Shown here piece by piece: positions 23,115 to 32,689 of a stretch of DNA of 64,000 nt. Both the position numbers and the translations under genes were made by a program. The stretch comes from Flaccisagitta enflata (taxonomy: Eukaryota; Chaetognatha; Sagittoidea; Aphragmophora). Below the pieces are notes generated by a model. The model made no database searches. It saw only the letters and a program-made list of their open reading frames with translations, and was not told the origin of the DNA. Position 1 is the stretch's first letter. Each line of letters opens with the position of its first letter. The stretch is from NCBI GenBank assembly GCA_965153355.1, contig OZ231127.1, positions 69,192,001-69,256,000 of the forward strand, written 5' to 3'.

Positions 23115-24597
23115 CCATTTTGACAATCTCTGCGCCATCAATGACCAAAATGACTCTGATGCAGTTATCGAGGCCAAAAGTCATTTTGTGAGTTTAGAAC
23201 TGGTGGACGTCAACAGCAGCAAAGATGTGGAGGAAGCAGCGGCAGCAGCAGCAGCATCGGCGGCAGCAGCAGCAACCGCGGAAGCAGCAAAGCGTCGCGC
23301 CAAGCGCATCCAACGCATCCGATCGCCTCTCTTATGCGTCGAAACATTTCTCAAAAAAATATCCGATTCTGCCCTATTCTTTAACGCGGTTCTCCTCTTC
23401 GCCGCCTTCATGTACATCGTCGACGTCGGGTCCGACATCCATCTCGCTATTCGTTATTTCCTCGACGGCCATTATTGGTGGGGTGGTTGGACTACCACTT
23501 TCGTCGTCATTCCTTGGATGATATATCTCGTTATCGCGTATCATCCGGATAGTCATATGGATAGTTACGATCGTTTCATCATCCTCGCGGCGGTTTTGAA
23601 CCTTTACCCACTGGCGTTGCTCGGCGTCGCGGCGAAAAAAGGAGACAAAAGTGACGCGAAACACGCACTGAAGTTCAGAACGGTGGAGGCGGCGTTTGAA
23701 GCTTTTCCCCAAGCTTGCTTGCAACTCTACATAGTCGCTCGATCGAACCGATTCGACACGCTCATTATCATTTCCATTCTTTCTTCCATCTACTCGGTCG
23801 TTAATGGCCTAAATCGAATCGAAATCGAAAACGAATCGATTTGGAGACGTTGGAGACGTTGGACATTTCTCAACCTCTTCGTTTACTTCACTTGGATCCT
23901 TTTACAATTCATCTCGTTCGTTCCTCCGTTGGCGTTTTTCTCCGCTTTAACGACTCATTCGAGTACCGCGTTTATGGCCGTCCTTATTTACTTTCTTATT
24001 CACATGATTTTCTCCGTGATCGCTCTAGCCTTTCTCGCCTGTGCCCGCGAATGTGACGAGGCTGAAGACGCGGACCCAGATAATTGTTTATGTAATTGTT
24101 TATGTATTTGCTTCACCTGTCTCCCCCTTCAATTCATCTTCGCTTTCGTCTCCTTCTGGATCTCCACCTGTTGGATCGTCTCTCTCGCTCCTTTTCTCGA
24201 CCAATCACAGGCCGAGTTACTCCCGGCGTTTGTTTGGCCCAATACATCGGCGCCTTTTCAAAAATGGGTTGTCGACGACGTGAACGCATTCAACCAATCT
24301 TGGGCCATCTGCAACGTTTCGTCGTCGTCATCATCGTTGTCGTTGATGTCGTCCTCCTCATCGTCATTATCAGTGTGGCAAGCGTCCTCCACGGTTGTTC
24401 CCACGACCAACTTGACCTTCAACGAAAGTCTCACCCTTTCTCCGACTTCCGCCGATTCCATCTCACTCAACGGCGGATTTTCCACCATTTGGTCAGCCGA
24501 GTTTTGCTTGACCGACTTCGCCGCGCATATTTACAACTTTTTCAATGTCGTAAATTGCGTGTTGTTCGTTTATCACGCCGCTCTTCTTATCATTTAG
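22903..24597 (+). CDS. XK-related (XKR) family membrane protein
   Basis: A single open exon of 564 codons starting ATG 22903 and ending TAG. The XKR signature is clear: first membrane segment with YIVDVGSDIHLAIRYF, then YWWGGWTTTFVVIPWMIY, and EAAFEAFPQACLQLYIVARS further on. Several more hydrophobic segments follow, as expected of this multi-pass family. Some members (XKR8, XKR4, XKR9 in mammals) are phospholipid scramblases at the plasma membrane; which subgroup this is cannot be said. Oddities: an extra N-terminal extension of about 140 residues with Asn40-Asn71, all encoded by AAC; an Ala-rich run near 113-128; and a Ser-rich, Asn-sequon-rich loop (about 465-525) before the last membrane segment. 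Vertebrate XKR genes usually have introns; none is seen here. Confidence 0.9.
23020..23115. repeat. (AAC)32 microsatellite inside the XKR coding sequence
   Basis: 32 uninterrupted AAC codons in frame. The same motif expands in introns elsewhere in this window, so length variation between alleles is likely. Confidence 0.95.
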
Positions 24598-24738
24598 CCC
24601 CATGTAGCCTTGTTTATTCCGGGACGAGAATAACAACAAATACCTCTCCGTTCTTGAGAATTTTATGAAAATATGATGTATAAACTGGCAACGATTTTTG
24701 TAAGCTGTCATTTCAATATGTTGATGATACAATTTGAA

Positions 24739-24744
24739 ATTAAA
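24739..24744 (+). promoter_or_regulatory. Possible variant poly(A) signal ATTAAA for the XKR gene
   Basis: Lies about 140 bp after the stop codon; the only plausible signal in the first 200 bp. Confidence 0.3.
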
Positions 24745-26599
24745 TGTGTTTCCGCTGTGCATGGCTTTTCTGTAGTCTTATGTGAGAGCAGGGTCAGTAG
24801 GATTCTTCACATCAAGATACACTAGATCAGTAATTAGTTTTTGGTGGAATCTTTAAAATAGTTTTAAGTTCAAAGTATAAAGTGGAAAGGTACTATAAGC
24901 CGGCATATCACCCCGTGCTTATGGTGATGCTCACCTGCTCACGTGGATGAGGTGTGATGAAGGATTGTCCAAGCACATCGGATTTAATGATTGTTCCAAT
25001 GAATGATTATTTCCATGAAGTCTATACACGATGTTTATCGTATTCATGAAGTCTTTACAAATTGATAGTATTCGCCAACGATGATAGATGATTATGGACT
25101 CATCACAGACTGACTGACTGACAAATGGAATATGGATTAGTATGTTGTAAAGGGCGGCCCGATCGAATATCACATCTCCAGAGACCCCGAATCTGTCTAA
25201 GAAGAGAGACAGATACAGAATCTATGTAATCCAATATTCAATCGGTAAGCAATCATTATCAATCATTACCATACGGAAAGGACAACAATGTCATTAATAA
25301 CAAAAGGATATACCATAGGCCGAATATCATGAGTCAATGTCCATCAGAAATCCCCCTCTTACATACTTCCCCTTGCTTGTTCAAGGCGTCCCGACGGAAC
25401 CAAAGCGAAACAAGCAAAAAAAAGAAGCAGTGAAAAAGCAAAGAGAAGCAGTAAGAGAGCAACCCCATCAGGAAAAAAAAAATTGACGCAAACCCGTAAA
25501 GTTAGACCAATTAATAACCACAGACAAAACGTAACAAATATATCCCCGCGTCCTTCAAACAGAAAGGTCAGGCAAGGTAAGGCAGAACGTCAACAAAACA
25601 TTCAATCAACCATCCACAAATGAATGAACAAGTGCAGGTGAATGGGCTGGCTGGGTTCAAAGGCAAGAGCAGCCAGCGTCTCTTAGGGTAACCGTCTCAA
25701 CAAATTAAAAGACTAAATTAATAAGTTGATCTACAGAAACCGAGGAATGCAACCATGACATGAAATGATGAAAAGGTCATCTAATTACTGAAGTTAAATC
25801 CCAACATTGGTCATGAATGAAGACACAAAAACCTTTAAACAAGAATCATCTCTTATTAAGTCAATTATTAGCGGCGTCGAATTGTATCCCTAACGGAAAA
25901 CGGACAAATAGCGAAATAGGTAATAAACAACAATGAAATTCTATTACAAAAAGCTAAAGGAAAATGTCCTCAATTTGTACCCAGCATATTTACAGATTTC
26001 CTCTTCTAGAAAAGGGATGCGTTACTATCTCCATATCACGATGACGAGAAAAGCATAACATAACATTCAGAAATTGTGTGATCAGCTGGAATGTTGAACC
26101 GGGCGAGGAAAGAACTGCGGTTTAATTAGAAAAGCGAGAACGTAATGTGGGACTAAATTTCATTATCACTGCCATAACGTTGATGAAAATAACAAAAATC
26201 TCACTTTTGAGAATTAATTTGATATGCGAGGAGAAAAGACGAGAAAATGCAGAGAGAATCGAACGTGAAATATCCTTGGAAATGTACTATGAAAAGACGA
26301 GGAATTGTAAAAAGAGGAAGGAGAGAATAACGGGAGAAGAGACTATCGCTAAATGAAAATCTTACGAAAATGAAAGAGAAAAACTAAGATGCTATGACAT
26401 TCACGATTAAAATAAGGGCCCGATTCAGTCTACTGACATGACAAGCATAGGCATGATGAAGAGTGAAAGAAGGAGAGAATGAATGTCATACATCTTGCCA
26501 AGTCTACAAACGAATTTTAGCAATTTGAGAAAGAAAAAAAAAGTGATAACAGTCATAATGTCAACCGCGCCATTCATCTCTGGCTCTGTCTCTGTCTCT
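24745..26599. other. Intergenic stretch without recognisable gene
   Basis: Ordinary-complexity AT-rich sequence; no repeat family recognised and no supported coding region. Confidence 0.5.
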
Positions 26600-26975
26600 T
26601 TCCCAAGCTTCACACCTTTTACTCCCATATCTCCTTTCTCGTTCTTGTTCCCTCTCCAGTCTGCACAAGCGGTAGCGCTCGTCGTCTACATCGTCATGAC
26701 GACGTGATTCAGACCATTCCTCCTTTCTTTCTATGGAGGAGAATTATGTGGTTGGCCTGAATGATAAGGCGCCAGATCCTTGGCAAACCTCGAGACCGGA
26801 TATTTGTGTCTCTCATCGATTTTCACATTCTCGTCCCAACTTGAGTCTGCGCAAACGGAGGCGCTCGTCGTCTACATTGTCATGATGACGCGACTCAGAT
26901 CATCGTTTCTTTTTCTATCTCGGAAGAGATTTGTGCGGTTGGTTGGTCAAAGACGGCCCCAGATCCTTCACACTT
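26600..26975. repeat. Diverged direct duplication, about 180-200 bp period
   Basis: GCGCTCGTCGTCTACAT, TCATGACGACG and CCAGATCCTT occur in the same order in both halves (about 26672-26780 and 26858-26965), each with CTCCAGTCTGC or TTGAGTCTGC upstream. Neither half stays open in frame. Confidence 0.65.
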
Positions 26976-27089
26976 ACTTTGTTTAATTGTAAATCGCGAA
27001 GTAGTTTTTGTTTCGGATGAAAATCCTTTAGTTGAAATCTATCGATTTTAACTTTTAAGTTGCTTGTCGCTATGACTAATTCTTATATG

Positions 27090-28200
27090 TAAGCTCTAAA
27101 TCAAGGGATATCCATTTAAGGATGGATTTAAGCCCAGGATTTCACTTCGCGAATCAGTCAAGTGTGCCTTGGGATACGTCATGACTAGATACGCATTTCT
27201 CACCAATTTTCTTCTATTCAATCCCGATGTCAAACCCGACTCACGTTCTCGCTGCTTTGAGATCGAGAACTTCTTTCGACGGACGCGCAAAGTATGGGCA
27301 AAATGATGCCCAACGGCAAAACGGAATTCCGGTGATTCCTTCGCAGATAACATCGAGTTTCTTGGAAATGATTAGTCTCTTGGTGATAGTCCACAAATTG
27401 TGACATCAAAAGTCTTTCTAAACCCGATGCCGTTGAATTCCCACTTTCGCAAGCGCCTTTTTTTTTCGCGACAAAGAAGATTGTGTCTCAAAGACGAACG
27501 TGATTAGTTCGACTCTCGCTCGATGTCTTCCACGTCTGATGTTTTAAACACGTCGACGCATATGCTTTTGTGTCGCTTAACCACGACTCAGATTTCGACA
27601 CCTCTTCCATCGTATTCACAACGCCTTCGCAATGTGGAAGAGAGTGGAGATTGGCGTTGAAGGGAGAGGCACATGAAATCATATTTCAATAGCTCCACTT
27701 CTTGCTGGGCATAAGGTGCAACAGCGGCCGCAAGCGCATCGCTGCTACGGCGCACAAGGCTGCGCACCAAATCCTAATTTCTTTCTGAGTGGACCATGAC
27801 GTTTTTACAAATGGGCATGAAGTCTTACTTCCAAATCGCCGTTCAAGAATTGACGCACATTTGCGTTAAGGGTGACGTTGATGTAGAGCGGTCGCGCTTT
27901 ATCTGGCGGTTCTATCTTCTGAGCTGCAAGCGATAAAACGGCGAATTCTCATTGGATTTCAGAACCGCGCGTGATTAACGAAGTCGCACGGCTGGCAATA
28001 AGATTCTTGACGATGGTCTCTCTGAAGCCCGTGACCAGTCGGAAACCCTGAACCGGTTCGTGGAATATTTCCTTCAGAGGCAATTGAATGTGTCGGTTAC
28101 TTTTGTTAAAGGCTGTACTTGACTCCTTCCTTGAGAGCAGTAAATCAGTGACAACTTCCCCAGTTATGAGATACAACTTCCCCAGATACTATTGGTGACT
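27090..28200 (-). pseudogene. Possibly decayed coding region (unidentified)
   Basis: This 1.1-kb stretch has higher complexity and GC than its surroundings. Several adjacent, frame-switching open segments on the minus strand look protein-like, for example SLVRRSSDALAAAVAPYAQQ (27590-27770) followed in another frame by EGVVNTMEEVSKSESWLSDT (27488-27640), and a third at 27949-28176. No domain is recognised. It could be the remains of the pol part of the neighbouring retroelement or of an unrelated gene. Confidence 0.3.
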
Positions 28201-29502
28201 TCCGCGAATTGTCAGTAATGTAAATGTCAATTATCGTCGAAGTTGTAAAGGTAGTTATTATGTCAACATCTGTAAGAACGGTTTATGTCGTTGATCATGT
28301 AATTGGCTGGGTGTTAGTGGGCTTGGCCCCATCGGTGACCAAGATTTTGAGAATCATTTTGGTAATTGTCATTGTGGTGGGTAAAGATGTCATGATGGTC
28401 GTCGAAAATTTTGCGATTGTCACAAAAGTTTGATGGCCATGATCCCATCGGTGACCATGGTTTCCGGTGTAGTCCTTGGAGTGATTGATTGACTGATCCG
28501 ACTGATCTTGATTGATTCTTGATTCTAGATTGATTATTGGTTGGTTCTTGATTACCACCGTATTTAGTAAGTAGTCACTGGGGTTATCTTTAACTAAATT
28601 GTGTTGTGAAATTCTCTTCTTAATACGCGGGTAGGGAAGCAAGATTCATATTTGCACTATGATGCTTGATTAACATGAGAATCGATTTGTCCATTCTCCC
28701 TTCATTCGTTGGCCATCAGAATTCACACTTTTCATTCAATAACAAATTAATTCCGCGGTTGTCTCAAACATGGTAGTACATTATGTACCAAACATACCTT
28801 TCCGGTGATAAGGTAACAGAGGATTTCATCTTGTTGCTGGTAGCATCAAAGGGCAGTCCCGGAATCAATCGCTATATAAAAGGGGAAATCAAGAAAGTAT
28901 GGATTACCCCGTCCTTGAATTGGGTTGTTTTGTTTCTCTTTATTTCGTTTTTTTTTTTTTTTCTTCGGTACATTTTTCACTTTTTATTTTCCTTTTCATT
29001 CTTTCGAGTTCCTAGGTCTAACACTTTCGGCACTTTCCACTAGGCTAAAACCAATCTAGCTATCCCAAATCTGGCCAGATTTGTACGTTAACTACGGCAG
29101 TGTGTTGGTGTTGAGAGCCGTTGTCAATGGTTAGACCCGACTTCCCCACTCACTAGACACGTCATTATCAGATTGGGGAAGGGATGATGATAATATTGTG
29201 CATAATTTTGAGGATGCAATATCAATAAATCGCCATACATCATTATTAGCGATAATAAACAGTGAACAATGCTTTAGGTCGCCATACATCGTTACAGGCG
29301 AAGATACTATGTGAGATAAAGTTGTTGTCAATAGGGCGACAGCTGAGAGAAAGTTGACTTCCCCATTCATCAATTAGCATTATCTCGAATGGGAAGTAGC
29401 AAAGTGGCGGTAATCAGCGTATGGTTCTGAGCTCTTCCAGGTGCAAGAACCCCTTTGGCGGCTGCTGTTGTCTCGATGCGAATTTCCATAGCCTTGTCCA
29501 CT
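28201..29502. other. Region downstream of gag (minus strand), no intact pol
   Basis: If the gag belongs to a Ty3/gypsy-type element, protease and reverse transcriptase should follow here. I see none of their motifs (DTG, LPQG, YxDD) in any open frame. The stretch has two related blocks with CGCCATACATC near 29230 and 29280 and a poly-T near 28950. Confidence 0.45.
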
Positions 29503-30612
29503 TTAGCGGGGGTTATACCAATCGCCTCCGCTTCCTTCTTGACTGTAGCCCTGTGATGGCGGGTATTGGTAGTCTTGCGGTGGCGGGTATTGGTAGTCCT
29601 GCTGCGGAGGGTATCGGTAGTCCTGCCGCGGAGGGTATCGGTAGTCCTGCGGTGGAGGGTGGTAGTTCTCTGGCGGCGGGCATCTGTGTTCTTCTTTTGA
29701 CCGCCTGTTGACATCCTGATCTTGGCTCAGGGGGTAGACGTAGTCATCGTCATCAAAACGGTCTCGATCCTGATGTTGTGGGTTGAACCAATCTTTGCAG
29801 TTGTATCCTTGGCTTGGGCTAACCTGGCGTCTGGGGTCCACATCGTAGGAAACCCCTTCAGCGCCAAGAGGTTGGCGATTGAAAGGACCTGGCGTAGGGC
29901 TGCGGGCCCTTTCTCTGGCTCTTGCTTCCTTGGCATACTTTGCTGCTACAATGCTGAGGTTGTCGACCTTAATCGACATTCCTTGCAGGCCCATCTCGAT
30001 TGCCTTCAGCCGGTCCTGATCCCTAGATAGATTCTCGGACATTAACCCACCAACGAAGGTAACTGACTTTTTGCCCTTAACTTCACTGTCATCGCCACCT
30101 GCTAGGGCGGCCTGGCACCTGAGCGCAATGCGCTTTGCTTCTGCCAACGTCTCGGCTGAGTGGCCAAGATCAATTGCCTGTTGGTAATTGCGCGGCAGGG
30201 CCAGACGGAATTCGTGGTAGTAGTCAGCCTCCCGTGGCCGATCTTCATACCTGTCGATGGTGAGCTTGACTCGCGCGGCGAGGGCGTGGAAGTTTTCGCA
30301 ACCATCCCAGGTGATCCTCTTACGCCCTGAACGCCAGTTGTACTTGTCTTGTGGCGTAATGAGTAACCCCTTGAACTCCTTTTTCAGCTCTGCCCAATTG
30401 TCCTGATTGGCGGCGCCACTCAACAACAGCCGTGTCCCATCGTCGAGCTTCATCGGGAGCCACGCGAGGTAGAGATTCTTTAGCCTTGCCTCATCTTGAC
30501 AATTCGTCGCCAACTCCACCGCTTTCTCGAAGCGTGTAAGCCACTCCTCCCGGTCATGATAATCCGGTCGGAAATCCTCTATCGGGATATAGCTCGCTCC
30601 TCTTTCCGCCAT
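29503..30612 (-). CDS. Retrotransposon Gag-like protein (Ty3/gypsy type), orphan
   Basis: 369 codons, ATG at 30612. Residues about 15-175 have the look of a retrotransposon gag: EEWLTRFEKAVELA, LYLAWLPMKLDDGTRLLL, WAELKKEFKGLL, then the LPRNYQQAIDLGHSAETLAE end typical of metazoan gypsy-like elements. The C-terminal part is acidic-aromatic and carries about six units of a PPQQDYQYPP-type repeat. I see no CCHC zinc knuckle and no downstream pol, so it is a truncated element or a domesticated gag. The complete, uninterrupted frame and lack of LTRs leave both open. The start lies 8 bp from a DNA element insertion (30623). Confidence 0.75.
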   Translation of the reverse strand: MAERGASYIPIEDFRPDYHDREEWLTRFEKAVELATNCQDEARLKNLYLAWLPMKLDDGTRLLLSGAANQDNWAELKKEFKGLLITPQDKYNWRSGRKRITWDGCENFHALAARVKLTIDRYEDRPREADYYHEFRLALPRNYQQAIDLGHSAETLAEAKRIALRCQAALAGGDDSEVKGKKSVTFVGGLMSENLSRDQDRLKAIEMGLQGMSIKVDNLSIVAAKYAKEARARERARSPTPGPFNRQPLGAEGVSYDVDPRRQVSPSQGYNCKDWFNPQHQDRDRFDDDDYVYPLSQDQDVNRRSKEEHRCPPPENYHPPPQDYRYPPRQDYRYPPQQDYQYPPPQDYQYPPSQGYSQEGSGGDWYNPR

Positions 30613-30622
30613 TATTGCAATA

Positions 30623-31226
30623 ACAGGTCTCTCAAAATTAGGCGGAAAAGTAAAATGATCAATATAGATAGTAAAAATGCCCTCAGCATGATGAAATTTG
30701 ACATGGGGATAGCTAAGACCCAGTATTTTGACATAGCAAAGCGATGTTGGCGACTTTCCTGCATGTAGGGCGTGATGGAGGGTGTTTTACCAAAAGTGAG
30801 GTGTCAGATTATTGCTGATTTTAATGGAAAAAATGCAGCAAAGTGGAAAACGTTTACCGTCTGTCATTTTAAGAAGATGGAATGCAAAAAAATCGCCATT
30901 TATCATGTAATGCAATAGACGGATGCAGGAAAGTCAGTCACGCAGACAAAAAGCCGCGTATGTTGACAGCAGTTGAGGAATTGAAGGTGAGGTCGAGCAT
31001 AAACAATAAGAATAGTGTGTCAATCCCAAATTTGTTTACCTTTGACTCATCAGCATATTTACGTTCATTAGGGGGTAACCATTTCCTTTTTTGGGCATTT
31101 TTTGCATTATGTTGATAAGATAAACATAAATTGGTGATATACATCACTTGGATTGATTATATTTCTATTTCTAACCCTCTTTTCAACGAGTTTTCATCTC
31201 TTTCCGCCTAATTTTGTGAGACCTGT
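30623..31226. mobile_element. TA-flanked TIR element (MITE), 604 bp
   Basis: Left end ACAGGTCTCTCAAAATTAGG, right end its complement with one mismatch; TIR about 30 bp. TA lies on both sides (30621-30622, 31227-31228). Unlike the other elements here, the interior is not palindromic. No transposase. It separates the gag ATG from its presumed 5' leader. Confidence 0.75.
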
Positions 31227-31440
31227 TAGAAGTATGGGGAATTTACTTGTGCCTGTCTGCCAGTAGATCCTTGCTGACAGGGTGTTCAAGACCGACTACC
31301 AAGTAGGCCCAGTTAACACCTATGCGGGGCTACACAGCGCACTGAACAGTGGTAAAACAATATGGCAATATACACTACAAGATTAGGGTTATGGTACTAA
31401 GACTGCCAACTTATGCAAATCCAATAAACTAAAGGTCCCA

Positions 31441-31899
31441 TCAGTGATCCTGTGATTTATAGCGTTCCCACAGGTCGTAGAGGATGGCAAAGTCCGCTTC
31501 GAAGATGTACCGGAAGTTCGTTGCTGCGTGCTCCTTGAAGGCAATGGTCCACATACGCGACGCTTCGGCGTCCCTCTCGATCACTCCCTCGCGATGCAGG
31601 CGCGCGACGAGTCGTTGCCAGCCGGTCCTCGCGCCAATTTCTGGAGAGCTTTCCCTGATTTTCAGCAGCGGCTATGGCGATTGCCGTTGCAAACTCGTCC
31701 TGACGATCGTCGGTACCTTCAACAGCGCCTTTTATTACAGCTTCCAGGTTCGATACCCACTGGTCGAAGTCGTCTAGTGGCAATGATGCTGACGGCGTCG
31801 GCGGTGATGGCGGAGATGGCGGCGCAGGTGATTGTTCCTCAAAAAGGTTGCCGATGCCGTAATCCCCGAAGCCGGTGAAGCTGGTGAGCCGAGCGTGGC
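31441..31899 (-). pseudogene. Frameshifted ORF of unknown function, upstream of gag
   Basis: Reading on the minus strand, an open frame begins after a TGA at about 31900 (FTGFGDYGIGNLFEEQ), continues through a Pro-rich linker and PLDDFDQWVSNLEAVIKGAV, and reaches AAAENQ near 31665. From there a different frame carries the protein-like sequence (SSPEIGARTGWQRLVARLHR, then FKEHAATNFRYIFEADFAIL) to a TGA at 31441. Either one frameshift or a small intron separates the parts. No domain recognised. It may be part of the same retroelement or a separate gene remnant. Confidence 0.4.
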
Positions 31900-32034
31900 A
31901 CCGTGATTGTCATTTGTATTGGATGCAATATCTTCTACTTGTGCCAAAGTACGGTGGCGTCGTCAGCTCATCACCCTCCGCATCGCCGAAAAGGGTTGCG
32001 AGATTAACGCTGGCCAGTAAAAGAAGTATACATC

Positions 32035-32125
32035 AAGTAATTCATTCATTCAATCATTCATTCATTCACAAATGACATTCATTCATTAAAAAAACATTCA
32101 TTCATAAAAAACGTTCATTCAAAGA
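32035..32125. repeat. (ATTC)n short tandem repeat
   Basis: Interrupted ATTC units, the same motif as at 50880-51014 and 63570-64000. Confidence 0.85.
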
Positions 32126-32326
32126 GGGCGCATCGTTGGCCTACTTGGCCTTGTTTCTCTATATCTTTTTCAATCCATCTGGAAAGCATCTTTATACGCT
32201 CAAGGCAACTTGATGGAATAATGGATTTATATAGAATTATATTGATTTTGAATATTATATTGATTTTGCTACAAAGGAATATGTTCTGTTCAACATTCAA
32301 TATGAGTTTTTTCAGCATGAGTTTTT

Positions 32327-32456
32327 AGGTGCGACAAAGCACCTCTATAACTGGCCGTGTCCGTAGGTTGGTTGGTCGGTTGGTCTGTCTGTCTGTTAGT
32401 AACGCATTCTTTCGACGATCCACACGTCGCACCTTATCGGCCTACTTGGCCTTGTT
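32327..32456 (+). repeat. AGTCGCG/AACAAGGCC family, GGTGCGAC subtype
   Basis: Reverse orientation of 20857-20980: AGGTGCGACAAAGCACC, a GGTTGGTCGGTTGGTC tract, GACGATCCACACGTCGCACC, ending GGCCTACTTGGCCTTGTTT. Confidence 0.85.
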
Positions 32457-32473
32457 TTCACTGTGCAAGGTTT

Positions 32474-32689
32474 TTAGTCGCGTGCATGCAACTCTACAGC
32501 TTGTTTGTCCGTCCTTCCGTCGGTCGGTCCATCACACTTCAACTTTTTTTATCAATTTTATTTCTTTAAGTCATTTTAAGTCATTTTAAGTCATTTAAGA
32601 TTATACTAAGGCATTCTTAGTCATTCTAAGTCATTCTAAGTCGTTATATAAGCCTCGCACGCGACTAATAGGTGTTGGTTGGCCTTGTT
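32474..32689 (+). repeat. AGTCGCG-hairpin family member
   Basis: TAGTCGCGTGCATGCAACT, GTCCGTCCTTCCGTCGGTCG, AAGTCATTT tandem units, GCACGCGACTAATAG and a GGCCTTGTT end. It sits 18 bp from the preceding family member, so two copies are side by side. The family-specific inverted AGTCGCGTGC / GCACGCGACT pair is visible at the two sides. Confidence 0.8.

Noticed and set aside
29370-29714. Arg/Thr-rich minus-strand frame overlapping the gag
   Set aside because: Shadow of the gag's proline-rich repeat in another frame.
31270-31300. Primer-binding site for an LTR element on the minus strand (TTGGTAGTCGG)
   Set aside because: Only a loose resemblance to a tRNA 3' end and no LTR pair could be found around the gag.
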